A DNA stretch of 64,000 nucleotides from Cristatella mucedo (taxonomy: Eukaryota; Bryozoa; Phylactolaemata; Cristatellidae). The stretch spans positions 251,501-315,500 of the forward strand of contig WPIO01000058.1 of the NCBI GenBank assembly GCA_009760855.2. The letters are read 5' to 3'. Of the stretch, positions 1-11,900 are shown in pieces. A program made the translations under genes and the position numbers. Below the pieces are notes generated by a model, which had not been told where the DNA came from, ran no database searches, and saw nothing but the letters and a program-made list of their open reading frames with translations. Every line of letters begins with the position of its first letter. Position 1 is the first letter of the stretch.

Positions 1-324
1 TAGTGCGCTTCTTCAGTTGATCATTGTTAAGTTCGTGCGGGCAGTCGCGCACAGATCAAAACGGCTCAGGCTGACGCCGTTTATTTCGGAAACGCGGACC
101 GGGCCGCACGGCCAGCACGCGGGCCTGCAAGCAAGTGGGTCCGCTGTATTTACCGGAAAAGCTCGGTGGGTGGATGCCAGGCGGACCCAACGATCCTCAT
201 TCATGTGTTCGGTGTGGATTGTTTACGAGTACGTCTTAATCGTTCGTTATTATATTCGATTGTACTCGATTCATTTGACCGAATAGAAAATTTATTTTCT
301 CGAGCCGTTCTCATATGTGCTAAA
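1..324. other. Unrecognised sequence before the first LINE
   Basis: GC-rich to about 190, then AT-rich. No domain or element was recognised; short open frames on both strands look accidental. Confidence 0.4.
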
Positions 325-1582
325 ACATGGAATAGGATATCACTTATGCTGACGTACTCAGTTGTATTTGTCATTCAAACCGTCGGAATCTGCTGCATCA
401 ACTGAGAAACTGAATGTTTGCCTTGCCGATATTTGATCACGGATTTCGGAAAACTTCCTGAAATTAAATGAAGATAAAACCGAACTGCTGCTCATAGGAC
501 ACACTAAGCGTGTGGCTGGATTAAAAGGCTTTGCTCTTCTAATAGGTGATGCTATTGTGCGACCATCACCACGTGCTCGAAATTTAGGTGTCGTTTTCGA
601 CAGCTGCCTCAATTTTAAAAGCTTTACTCAGAAGACTGCTTCTACAGCTAGCCATCACGTCCGATCCCTATTCAAGATTAGGAGCTGTCTCGCACAGTTA
701 CTTGGAAAAAATTTAACTAGCTCCTTAGTTCTGTCTCGGTTTGATTATTGTAATTCCCTTTTGGCTGGGCTACCAAAGAAAGCTATTAGGCCACTGCAGC
801 TGACTATGAATATGGCTGCAAGGCTAGTCTTCAAGTCCCAGAGGTTTGAGCACGTGTCTCCTTTGCTAAAAGAGTTAGGATGGATGCCGGTTGAGCAACG
901 GATAATAAATAAACAAATCCTAGCTGATTAAACAGCCTCTTTTTGTAGAGCAACAGGAGAGCCTTTATGGCTATCACCACCACTTGCAGTGGCGATAAAG
1001 AATCGCCTACCATGGGAATCGAACCCACGACCTCGGGACCGCGGTCGTGAAAACAACCGCCTTACCAAGTGTGCCATCACGGCTCTCAGTGCAAAGTTCT
1101 TTGGCTGACCCACAAGGCCCGCCGCGGCTTGGCTCCTTTGTACCTAGCTGAACTGCTGCATCAGTTTCAGCCTGTTCGTGCCCTCCGATCCCGTGTGGAC
1201 AATACATTAGCTGTTCCATTCCTCTGCTTAAAGACCGTTGGCGACAGAAGCTTTAGCTCTGCAGGTCCTAGACTGTGGAACTCGCTTCCACAATTCTTAC
1301 GCAACAACTGCTCTCCTACTGCCGACTATGGCTCATCCTTTTCAGCGGTCCTGAGCCGCTACTTCCATGCTACTCACTACCTCAACTGCTCTACCGACTC
1401 TGCTATGCTTCCCACCTCCTTTTTGTTGCGTGAGACGAAGTCTGTTGGCTACCGAATGCGTACCGAAAGCCGCTTAGGCTGTGAGTGTGCTATACAAAAC
1501 TCTCCTGCGTAACACCCACATGGTCTTTATGACTTTGTGGAGTTACAGACAGAGATACATTACATTACATTACATTACATTA
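325..1582 (+). mobile_element. LINE-B copy, 5'-truncated, frameshifted, split by a SINE
   Basis: It matches the copy at 30952-32265 from the YAD motif region (about 345) through the C-terminal domain (IRPLQ...NMAARLVFKSQRF, SAGPRLWNSLPQFLRN) to the tail of TACAT repeats at 1559-1582. The reading frame is broken near 410-470 and again by a tRNA-like insertion at about 922-1085. L2/CR1-like by the LWNSLP and LDYCNSLLAGLP motifs. Defective. Confidence 0.85.
922..1085 (-). mobile_element. tRNA-derived SINE, type 1, inserted in LINE-B
   Basis: On the minus strand it starts with a tRNA-like head: A-box-like TGGCACACTTGG, B box GGTTCGATTCC. A tRNA-unrelated body follows, ending in AGGCTGTTTAATCAGC. 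The intact LINE-B copy has no such sequence between CAACGGATA and the following GCAAAGTTCTT, so it is an insertion. It is the best-preserved copy here. Confidence 0.8.
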
Positions 1583-1823
1583 TATTGAAATTGTATGCTG
1601 CAATTATGGTCAATTGTCTGCTGCATTGCCTCGAAGTTTTATTCAAACTATTGCTATTAGTGACAAACACATTCCACCTAAGGTAACTGTTGCTGAATTA
1701 ACAACGGACATTTAAAATGTCTCTATCAATCTAGACAAAGCTATCAGGAAGAATAATGTTTTTGTACCAGGAATGCATTGCAGATCGAACTAATCAGCAA
1801 CCTCCTCTTATGATTGATATCAG

Positions 1824-1944
<121 letters not shown>

Positions 1945-2436
1945 TTATATATATAAGTATATTTAATACATGCACACGAATACACAAATATATACATATA
2001 CTTTATATAAAATAATAAAATATCAAAAATTGATGGTATTCCGACCAAATGCAGGTTCACAATAAACTGCGATCGACCATTTGTCGTTAGTTAATAAGCT
2101 GCCCGAAAGCCAGCGAACGTTTGCATATTACAGAGAACTTCATTTAAGTATATCTTCCTACTTTAATGGCACTCAGCTTATGGATTCTCTAGTTAAAGTG
2201 CAACGGAGTTAAGCCTGCATTGAGCACGCCAGTAGTAGAGAATGGGTACTCAAGTTTGAAACATTTAATGTAAACACGCTGCTATTTTACGCGTAATTAT
2301 TTAATTTGAGCTCTTTATTTCATTATTTGTGGTCGATTGTGGTAAAAGGCAGTATATCTCAGTTGATCGTGGGACCGGCAGTGGCTGTGAACATCAAACA
2401 GATAAGCCATCGTAGTATTGGTATTGTGCAGGACAA

Positions 2437-2530
2437 AAAAAAAATAATAATAATGCACTTGATAAAGCGCCCTCAGAGAACTCAATCTCTATCTAGGCGT
2501 TTTACATTTGCTACGAAGGGAAACGCAATT
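2437..2530 (-). mobile_element. LINE-A 3' end, minus strand
   Basis: AATAATAATGCACTTGATAA and the following AAGCGCCCTCAGAGAACT through TTTACATTTGCT are the reverse complement of the LINE-A terminal stem-loop and its ATT tail. Similarity fades after about 2530. Confidence 0.75.
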
Positions 2531-2933
2531 GAATGGCGAGTAATATCAAGGACGAAGGAAGTGCACAGGGCAGCTCTCAGGCTAGCTGCGATACTAGTAT
2601 CTTGCCTTAGTGGGTCTGACTAGGGCACCTAGAGCAACCCGTAGCAGGCGGACTAGCCAAGAAGAATTGAGTAGGGGACACGTTAGTTAACCCGGAGCGG
2701 AGCGAGGCATCAGTTTGACAGCGAGATCCGCCCAGGTTAAAATGGAGCTTGGTCAGACAAAGAGCGGTCAGGACGTGGACCGACTACTGTACTACATTAG
2801 ACAAAGAGCGAAAGGATGGCAAGCTGGCGCAGGAGCCATCTAATAAATTACAGGCGGAAGCGAATAGACCGAGGACGGACACCGAGAGCTAGGGTTCGAC
2901 AAAAATAGCAGCTACGCTCAAGGTCTAGAGGGC

Positions 2934-3060
<127 letters not shown>

Positions 3061-3169
3061 AAACGAGAGGACTGACAGAGCTCAGGGGTGCAGCTTCGGT
3101 TGTTGACATGAGACTACGCCTCGAGAGCACGAGAGTCGAACCTTGAACCTAAAGACACGGTTTCCACTG

Positions 3170-4722
3170 AATTTGAGGTTCTTAAAAGTTGTAGGTAAAC
3201 GAGTTGATTCAGAAAAGCTGGTGGTACCATGCCTAGCCTGGTGGGGGACTAGCTCTGGTAGGTAGGGTGGAGCCAGAGAATGAAGGAACCTAACAAAACC
3301 ATGAAGTCGATGCTCTGCTTGATAGGGAGCCAGTGCAGGTCGGCGAAAGATGGTGCGATTTGGTAACTGTGACGCTCCCGACAGACAAGCCTAACTGCCG
3401 AGTTTTGCACCAGTTGAAAGCGCCTGATTGCATAGGCCGGTAGACCAGCAAGCAGTGAGCTACATAAGTAGAGACGGGACGTTACAAATGCATTGACCAA
3501 TTTGAATGTAATGTCAACCTAAGCAAGCCCGAATTTTAGCAACGTTATGTAGCTGAAACAAGGCAGAATTGACTGTGGAGCTGATGCGTTTATCTAGTGA
3601 ATGGTAACTTTGAAACAGGACACCTAGATTACGCGAAGATACAACAGGAGATATTCCGGTGGAGCCGATTTTGAGCGATAATCTTTCCGGTGTCCGAGTT
3701 ACACCTGGTTTGCCCATAACCAGTAAGTTGGTTTTGCCGTCATTTAATTTGAGAAGTTTCGTTGCCATCCATGTGTGGATGTCAGCAATACATGCAGCCA
3801 GGGTGTGTAGACCACTCGCCTCACTCGAGGGCCGGGAGGAATCAAAGCAAAGGTTTAACTGAGTGTCATCTGCATAGAAGTGAAAGCCTAGACTATGCAC
3901 GGTAATCACATCAGCAAGAGGGAGAGCATATATTGTGAAAAGAAGCGGACCGAGCACAGAGCCCTGAGGTACCCCATACTTCCGTAGCTCATCGGATGAT
4001 CTTTGTCGGTTCGCATCAATACTCTGGAGTCTGGCAATACGATAGGATCAGAACCATTGCAGTGCAGTGCCAGTGATGCCCTGGGGTGCTCAAGAAGGAC
4101 TCATTTGATTAGTTGTATCAAACGCTGCCGAAAGATCAAGCAAAGAAGCAGAGCAACTTTACCCAAGTCTACATTCCTCAGAAGTTCGTTATACACACTA
4201 AGCGATGCTGACTCCGTGGAGTGATTAGCTCTAAATCCAGACAGGAATTTACTTGCTAGGTATGAGGTTTCAATATAAGAGTTCAGTTGGTTTGTGACAA
4301 CTCGTTCCAGCGCCTTTGATAGGAACCTTACAAGGGAAACTGGGCGGAAGCTGCTTAAGCTCTCTTCGCCTAGTGATGCTTTCTTAATTAGTGCCCAATA
4401 AACCCTTTTTGAAAGGTGTAGGGACATGGCATGAGGCTAAGGACATATTTATTGTGTTAGTTATGCATGGGAGCAATAGATCTACCCATCGTTAAAGTAG
4501 GACAGTGGGAATACAATTTAGAGGACTAGTAGTCTTCCTTGACTGGGAGATGAATTTCAGAATAATGTCACTCGTGGCCTTGAATCTAGACATTGAGATA
4601 GTGCACGGAATTGAGGGACAGGAGTCCAGAGGGAGATGCTGAAACCTTAAGGATGGACTCTCTGATCTTGTCTATCTTGCTGAGAAAGAAGCTAGAAGCG
4701 ATCCGCTAGGTCACCGCAAATA
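3170..4722 (-). mobile_element. LINE-A fragment, decayed reverse transcriptase
   Basis: On the minus strand it reads an LPIK-type C-terminal domain, then [46 protein letters not shown] and FRPVSLVRFLSKALERVV, with frameshifts between. Upstream (4440-4722) a decayed stretch reads like the segment before the RT (KIDKIRESIL). This copy reaches further 5' than the one at 6488-8166. Its own 3' tail is missing, and GA repeats lie beyond. Confidence 0.8.
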
Positions 4723-4727
4723 TCACT

Positions 4728-4850
4728 ATAATAATAATAACAACGCAATTGATAAAGCGCCCTCAGAGAACTCAATCTCTCTCTAGGCGCTTTACATTTG
4801 CTGCAAAGGAAACATGATCGGATGATTAACTAGGTAAGGAGCTAACCTGG
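4728..4850 (-). mobile_element. LINE-A 3' end, minus strand
   Basis: ATAATAATAATAACAACGCA, then the AAAGCGCCCTCAGAGAACTC stem-loop and TTTACATTTGCTGCAAAGG. A short truncated copy abutting the larger fragment at 3170-4722. Confidence 0.75.
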
Positions 4851-6104
4851 GAGCGGTTAAAAAGATAGCAGACATAAGCATTTTCGGATTATATACTTGC
4901 GTATACATGTACACTCCTTCTTCTCAAATCTTGTTCCACCGCTACAAAGCTATGAATTGGTCAAACGAAGACAGAGAAACAAGAGCAGCCACTGGATCTA
5001 CTAATCCACAGCCGCAGCAAAGTTGATTATTCTTTCCTTTGTAGTTAGTGCATCGTGTTAAAACTGCGAACAGCGGCAGCAGATGATGAGAGGGGGTTTC
5101 CCTACCCACCGACAGTGCTGGCTTCTTCTAGCTTGTTTTCTGGTTCATTTTGATCGCCTGGCCCAACAAGCCTAGGTAACCACTCCACTGAAACACGAAA
5201 GGACGACCACAGGCCTAAAATGAAATGGGGCTAAGCGACAGACCGAAAAATAGCACGGACTTGTAATTTAAAGTCAGCCACTGAGCGGTAAGCTGAATCT
5301 CAAAAAACTTGAAACACGGCATTATCGGTGGTAGACCATGCTCATGTCGGCCAAGAAAGAGGAAAACCGGAGGGACAACTTTCACCTGAAGGCTCTCGCT
5401 CTTCGGCGACTCTCAAGGCATCTCTTCGACAGCTGTCTCAGTCACTAGCGATCACTACCGACAAATAGAGAAAGTTCGCCGGAGGTAGTCACTAGTGACT
5501 GAGACAGCTGTCAAGCTTGCCAGGAGTGCTATATTGAGAAGGTTAGCCAAACTCAAGCCTTTGCTTATCGAGCGATGCAGAAGAGATCGTCTCAGATGAG
5601 GCCGGGCCCACGAGGCAGATGTCTATGAGTTTTATGGACAGATGAGTAAACAATTTATTTATGCTTTCTAAAACTGACTTGCATAGCAAAATACCAACAT
5701 CTATCTGGTAGAAAAGGCTGGGATTTCAAGTGGCGGAGCTCTTCTAGCAAACGATTACATTTGGAAGCAGGTCAATGAACCGAAAGTACACAGCAAAAGC
5801 TCGATTTGAGTCTATTGCTTGCTTGATCAATATTCCATCGAGCATCTTAAGGATAGGTTGGAGGGCTATTTCGAGGTTTGATCCTGTGTCTGCTCCGACT
5901 TCGGAAGAGCTGTTCAGCAAGCCACAGTACTACTGTGTTAATATTACCACAGACTTGTAAGTGTGGTAACTGGACTTGTAACTGACTCGGTGCTTCGGGT
6001 ATAAAAGCTTATTATAAACCCGACCGAGGGGGCGACCTCATTACATTATTTGTGCAGTAATATTATTACTAATGCAAAACGTTCAGCATGCATTTAGTAT
6101 ATGT
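4851..6104. other. Non-coding stretch with no recognised gene
   Basis: Apart from the inverted repeat at 5428-5512, no conserved coding segment or familiar element was seen on either strand. Short open frames here lack motifs or splice context. Confidence 0.5.
5428..5512. repeat. Inverted repeat with 21-bp perfect arms
   Basis: The arm 5428-5448 (beginning GACAGCTGTCTCAG) is the exact reverse complement of 5492-5512. Pairing continues imperfectly inwards (CACTACC / GGTAGTCA). The spacer is about 43 bp. Each arm contains the palindrome GACAGCTGTC. No coding or known element was recognised around it. Confidence 0.85.
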
Positions 6105-6487
6105 ACGAATTGATAATGTAACCACTGGAGACCATGCCTTTTGTTCATATGCTCCCAAATCCCGGAACTCACTACCTACTGACGTCACAATATCCCCTGA
6201 CTTGACATTAAAAAAGAAGCTAAAGATGCACATGCATCTCACAACATGTGCTGGGTCCTTGTGACTTGTCCTTTGTTTGCTTATGGGTGCTTACACTATG
6301 CACGTTACCACTAACCACATTTGAACGTTGACATTGGGCATGTGACCTCTTACCGTATTAGACTTGTTGATATTGAGCATGTTACCATTGACCATTTGAC
6401 CAAGCTTCCGTTACAGCATCTGTGAAGTGCCTAGAAAGAGATTGGGTTCTCTGACAGAGCTATACAAATGTATTCTTATTATTAATC
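6105..6487 (+). mobile_element. LINE-A 3' fragment, plus strand
   Basis: GGAGACCATGCCTTTTGTTC (the [17 protein letters not shown] region) is followed by the LINE-A 3' UTR with its CATGC-rich repeats, the GTGCCTAGAAAGAGATTG stem-loop and an ATT tail. It meets the minus-strand copy at 6488 tail to tail. Confidence 0.75.
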
Positions 6488-8166
6488 TGTATAATAATAA
6501 TAATAATAATATTAATTCACTTGATAAAGCGCCCTCAGAGAACTGAATCTCTCTCTAGGCGCTTTACATTTGCTGTAAAGTGAAATGCCATTGAATGGGA
6601 AGTAAAATCATGCTTGAAAAAGAAACGAAATGAATAATATGGTTAGGGGTGACATGCACAGGGTCAGCATGCAAATGTGGTTAGTGGCAGCATGCACAGT
6701 GTCAGCACGCATAAGCACATCAAGGACGAATCACAGGGACCCACTAAATGCTGTCCTAAATAGGTGTGTTTTTAGGTTCCTTTTAAATGTGGTCCGGTCA
6801 GGGGATGTTTTGACGCAGGTCGGGAGGGAGTTCCAGGCTTTGGGAGCACATGAACTAAATGCACGGTCTCCAAAGGATTTAAGGTTTGTATGAGGTATTT
6901 CTAGACTGTTGGATTCCGAAAAGTGGGTGGTACGATGCTTGGCCTGATGGGGTAGTATATCTGACAGATAGGCTGGAGCCATAGAATGAAGGGACCTAAA
7001 AGTGAGCGACAAAACCTTGAAGTCAATCCGTTGCTTGACTGGTAGCCAGTGCAGGTCGGCGAGAAGTGGAGTAATGTGGCAACTGCGACGCTCACGACAG
7101 ACAAGCCTAGCTGCCGAGTTTTGCACCAGCTGCAATCGCCTGATCGCACATGCTGGTAGGCCAGTAAGCAGTGAGTTGCAGAAGTCGAGACGGGATGTCA
7201 CGAATGCATGAACTAACTTGGACGTGGTATCTTTATCTAAACAAGCCCGAATTTTAGCAATGTTATGAAGCTGAGAATAGGCGGATTTGACTGTGGAGCT
7301 GATATGGTCGTCTAACGAGAGGTCGCTTTGGAATATGACACCTAGATTTCGAGCTGATTCAACTGGAGATATGCTGGCAGAGCCAATTTTGAGAGTCAGC
7401 CTTTCCAATCTCTGGATCACACTGGGTTTGCCCATAACTAGTAAGTTAGTTTTATCATCGTTTAGTTTTAAAAAATTTGCTGCCATCCATGTGCAGATGT
7501 CATCAATGCATGCAGCAAGTGAGTTGAGAGAATTTGAGGTGCTCGAAGGCTGGGAGGGATCAAAGCAAAGGTACAACTGAGTGTCATCCGCATAGAAGTG
7601 AAAGCATAGATTGTGCTTGGCAATCACATCAGCAAGAGGCAGAGTATAAACCGTGAAAAGAACCGGACCTAGCACTGAGCCCTGAGGTACTCCATATTTT
7701 AGAGGTACTTCAGATGATCTTTGTCCATTCACGTCAACACTCTGGAGTCTCCCACTGAGATAGGACCTGAACCACTGCAGAGCAGTGCCAGTGATGCCCA
7801 GGCGAGATGAGAGGCGCTCTAGAAGAACTCTGTGATCGATGGTATCAAAAGCTGCCGAAAGATCAAGCAAAACAAGCAGAGACACTCTACCCATGTCTGC
7901 ATTCCTAAGTAGTTCGTTGTATACCCGAAGCAATGCTGACTCTGTGGAGTGATTAGCTCTCAAGCCAGACTGGAACTTACTAGCAAGGTGTGAGGTTTCG
8001 ATATACGAGTTCAGCTGGTCCGCCACGACCCGTTCGAGTGTCTTTGATAGGAATGGTAGAAGGGAAACTGGGCGGTAGTTGCTCAAGTTCTCTTGGTCAA
8101 GTGTAGCTTTCTTGAGAAGTGGCAGCTTTTTTGAAAGGTGCTGGGACATGACCTGAGGCTAATGAC
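6488..8166 (-). mobile_element. LINE-A, best-preserved copy (5'-truncated)
   Basis: Minus strand from about 8166 to an ATT tail at 6488-6510. It carries the long uninterrupted RT ORF at 6731-8149, then a 3' UTR of about 150 bp with CATGC-containing blocks and the terminal stem-loop AAAGCGCC...GGCGCTTT. The endonuclease region is missing, so the copy cannot be autonomous. Confidence 0.88.
6731..8149 (-). CDS. L2/CR1-like reverse transcriptase ORF (472 codons, 5'-truncated LINE-A)
   Basis: The frame is open throughout. Residues 13-42 hold [20 protein letters not shown] and KTLERVV (RT fingers); about 94-107 LLDLSAAFDTIDH with the first catalytic Asp; 153-162 [10 protein letters not shown]; 184-194 [11 protein letters not shown] with the intact YADD pair; then the thumb and a C-terminal region with [26 protein letters not shown] and AFSSCAPKAWNSLP, typical of the L2/CR1 group. 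The Met used is internal to the original ORF2; the N-terminal apurinic endonuclease domain was lost at truncation. The open frame and the close match to the copy at 47790 suggest recent activity. Transcription of this copy is not implied. Confidence 0.88.
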   Translation of the reverse strand: MSQHLSKKLPLLKKATLDQENLSNYRPVSLLPFLSKTLERVVADQLNSYIETSHLASKFQSGLRANHSTESALLRVYNELLRNADMGRVSLLVLLDLSAAFDTIDHRVLLERLSSRLGITGTALQWFRSYLSGRLQSVDVNGQRSSEVPLKYGVPQGSVLGPVLFTVYTLPLADVIAKHNLCFHFYADDTQLYLCFDPSQPSSTSNSLNSLAACIDDICTWMAANFLKLNDDKTNLLVMGKPSVIQRLERLTLKIGSASISPVESARNLGVIFQSDLSLDDHISSTVKSAYSQLHNIAKIRACLDKDTTSKLVHAFVTSRLDFCNSLLTGLPACAIRRLQLVQNSAARLVCRERRSCHITPLLADLHWLPVKQRIDFKVLSLTFRSLHSMAPAYLSDILPHQAKHRTTHFSESNSLEIPHTNLKSFGDRAFSSCAPKAWNSLPTCVKTSPDRTTFKRNLKTHLFRTAFSGSL

Positions 8167-8863
8167 ATATGCCAAGTCAAAAGCCATCAGCTGACACCAG
8201 ATGGGTGTCGCACGTGTGGAACAGTACTTTTGAGGAGTGCATATGCAGACAGTGGTGGGTCCAACAAAGGATCTGATTCAAGCTGCCTATCGACTCAATC
8301 CGGAAAAGAACCGGAGGTCTCCACTCACCACAGTCGCCTTCAAATACCAGCATGACTGTATTCATCAGGCAAGAGCCATTTTCAGATTTTGCAAGATATA
8401 GTGGGTATCGTTTTGCAAGCTGACTATGATGCATTGGATCGATATTGCACTACATCCCGATTGTAGCTTGACGCCCTATTGTAGCTGCTTTTTGAACGGC
8501 AGGCCAATGATCACAGCTGGTAGACCTCGGCAATAAGGTATGCATGATGAATTTGGAGCTGCAGCAAGCACCATGATAGATAGGATATATGTACTGAATA
8601 TATTTCCTATATGCCGACTTATATAGCACCACATTATCTAACTTTGCTACTAGAAAACGCCCAGCTTATGCCCACTGTCAGGCATTGCATTGAATATAGA
8701 GCGGCTGATCTCCAGCACGGTACATTTACTCGACTAGAGAGCAAAGGCACCCTCATCAGCTGGAACGCTGGGCTGCTGCGGGTCTCGCATGTAGCATCAG
8801 GCTAATGCACGGCAATTTCTCTGGTTATTCATGCAATAGCTATTGGTGTCGCTGAATAGTTGT
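8167..8863. other. FKBP8 3' flank / probable 3' UTR
   Basis: This lies between the FKBP8 stop and the LINE-A copy. No coding motif, repeat or AATAAA on the minus strand was recognised, so the 3' end of the transcript is not placed. Confidence 0.4.
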
Positions 8864-8941
8864 TCATAGGTACTTCCGCAACATGAAAACTCCAACGGAC
8901 AAGGCCACAGCTGCAACGGCTCCAATGATACCATATGTAGC
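8864..8941 (-). CDS. FKBP8: FKBP8 exon 9 (C-terminal tail anchor and stop)
   Basis: A 78-nt terminal exon. The acceptor TCGATGTAG is followed by ATYGIIGAVAAVALSVGVF and MLRKYL, then TGA. This is a single hydrophobic segment with a very short basic tail, the form of a mitochondrial or ER tail anchor. It joins exon 8 in phase 0. No AATAAA polyadenylation signal was seen between here and the LINE at 8166. Confidence 0.9.
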   Translation of the reverse strand, partial: ATYGIIGAVAAVALSVGVFMLRKYL

Positions 8942-11900
8942 CTACATCGAAAAATGACAGCAGCAATCAATCAACGTCCATGAACATGGACAAGAACCGA
9001 CTCAACACCCATAAACAAACATGAGCAGTACACGACTTTGCACAAGTGCACATTCAAACAAGATGTTACAGCATGTGCATGCATATTTTTTCAAGGCAAA
9101 ATGGTACACTTAGTACTATGAAGTCAATCAATTAAAACAACTACTTCCTGGTCTTTCTCATTTTAGGGCTGCGGCTATTACATGCTTTCAATGAGATCCA
9201 TCGTACACCCTATTGAGGATATTTCATTTTATTTTGGCTAGCATACGTGTTTCCAATGTAAATTACGAGAATATCCAAATCAAACAAGCTGCCTACTCAT
9301 CTGGGCATTATGTTCTGATTACATAAACATGGCTTAGAATGCTAGTTGCTGCCCTCTCTCTAAACAAAAGAAAAAGGTCGATACAACTTCTGCTGAGGCA
9401 TATCCTGGTCTTTTCAAAGTGTGCTTTAGTTTCCAATCAGCCGTCATGGCTAGGCATATTTTCAGTCTTGATAAGAAAACTCACTTCTCATTGTTTTAAA
9501 TGCAAACACGAATATTTCGGCATATGACAATATGCAAAGAGAGGAATTGCAGGGAATTAATCTTCATGAGAAGCTTTGCAGGGCCCGGTGAAGATGTTTC
9601 CAACAATCTCAATATCACGAACGTCTGCTAGAAAGAATCCATAGACAAATGAGTTTAACAATGTGGTAAGTAACGTACACAAAAAGGCAAAACAGAGAGG
9701 CACAGCTGCAAGCGATTGATACACATTATCGTGCATTAAAGTGCAGTGCACAGAGCATAAAACACACAGTACATTAAAGGGGAGCTGGTGGACCCTTACA
9801 GCTCGTGAAAACTGCTGTTTGCCTTTTTCCTGTGATCCCGTAGCACCGGATGCATTTTTCAATCCCATCATTTTCTTGTAGAGAATCTTTTCATCATCTG
9901 CATCCTTTTTTAATTTCTCCTGAAGCTTATAAAGCTCACGGTGGATCACCTTTGTACTGGGCTCCAGTTTCAATGCCTGCTTGAGTATTTCGACGGCTTC
10001 CTTTGTTGATCCCATTGCTCCCAAAGACTGAAAGTCAAACAGGGATGCTTCTGTTCGAATAGGCTATACATTAAACACAAGTTAAGCAACAATGAGCCCA
10101 CAAAAACTGCATTGCTCGCATAGTGTGCACAGCATAAAAGCCAAGAGCAGTTATGGTGAGCTCGGTTGGTTGCATCAGATAAGTCTTAGCTAAAGATGCA
10201 TTTGTTCCGGTCAGTCTTCCCTTCACCCAATTGGTGTCTTTTTTGTTCCACTTTACTTTGTGTGCGTACATGTGAATGATTTAGGGCATGATACTCGCCT
10301 GAGGTCATACTAACCGCTGGCCACAAGTGTCGTCATAAGTGTTCGCTTTAGCATGCTGGCCAAAACAAGATACCCGTCTTGCTTTTGCATGTTTGATACC
10401 GTGCAAATCACCAACTTTATGCATACTGCTGTTACAGTTAGTTACAAAGCATGTAAATAGAGATTAAGTTCTCCTAGGGCAAGATACAAACAAAACCTGT
10501 TCTTATTAACATTATTAGTAATGTTATAACCATGCTCGTGGCAGCAGCACGGAGACAAAAGACGGCAAGAGAAGTGATCAGTACTAGGTGCGTGGGATCT
10601 GCATAAGCTAAAGTCACATCAGTCTTGGAGTAGTGCTAGAACCACGGCCACCCGTAATCGTGTCAGCACGACCAGCCGGCTGACTAGCTGCAATCAGCTA
10701 GGCAGGTGTACAATTTGGGCGGGCTAGTGGTGACTGTACAGTCATCACACATTAGAAATAAGCAGCTGGTGTGTGCAGCCATCTCAGAGATAATTCAGCA
10801 CTGCAACTTGTCACTACACTTGTAGAATTCAGTGAACACTCGGAGAAGGTCAGGGGTGTAGCAATAAATATCCTTTGAAGGAACTTGACTTTTTAAGGGA
10901 TGGCCTTGCCTAACGAGCATAGCACAGGGCTTCCAACGGGCTTCACACTGGCATCTTCTACGTAAACGTGGATACAAAGCAAATGGATTAAGCTTTAAGC
11001 AAATGGAAGATTGCATGTTAGCCATCCCCTTTGCCTGGCTCACAACATGCTAGAGACAGTAGTTCAATCCACCTGCTTGAGTTTCATATTTTTTTTTTTA
11101 TTAATCCCTACATCCCCAACATTGCCCTTGGTCACATACGTGGCCTTCAAGGTCAGTAAGCCTTTACAAGTCAGTAAGCCTTAAAAAAGCCTAGTGCAAA
11201 GAGCAGAACTATAAGTAGCCTCAGTAGATGAATGGTTTGAGCAATGATCCGGGACAGGGACGGCAGGTTTGTTCCTTGCACAAATTGAACATTTTTTCAT
11301 TCAGTCGAACAGGATTTAGGGTTATGAATATTTAAAAACATGGTTCCGATAGGTGCACAGTCATACAATTTATCGAACCGTTTTCATGAACTTAATACAA
11401 ACATAGTATGTGCAGTGCAGGTTGTTACAAATATGGAATTTCTGGAAGCAAAGCCTTCTGGTAGGTAAGTCTCTTGAAGCTTTATGGTGTCTGGTGCCAG
11501 ACAGAATGATGGCATTTCAGACAGACTATCAATACAAGTAATGGAGAAAGTGGTAAGACATACATACTGGGCACAAAACCAACTCAGTGTCCCTTTGCAT
11601 TTTAGTTCTGAATCACTTTATAATTTATATTCTCCTTGCCGATGTAATTGTCAAGCACAATCCAGGCTTTAATTTTTATGCAGATGATTACAGCTCTACC
11701 TTTGCTTTGATCCCTCCCAACCTTTCAGAATTGCAACGATTATTACCCCCCCAAGCAGCTTGTATTACAGCAAACTTTCTCTAATTGAATGAAAATAAAA
11801 CAACCTTAGTAATTAAATGCAAACCATATGTCCCTAAAAAGTGGGAAAGCCTGATCCTCAAATTGTCTTGGCAAGCTTTTTTCCACTTTATATGTATAGA

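Noticed and set aside
1007-1085. Possible functional tRNA gene on the minus strand (A and B boxes)
   Set aside because: No clean 7-bp acceptor stem, fused to a SINE body and inserted in a LINE. It belongs to a repeated family, so it is a SINE head.
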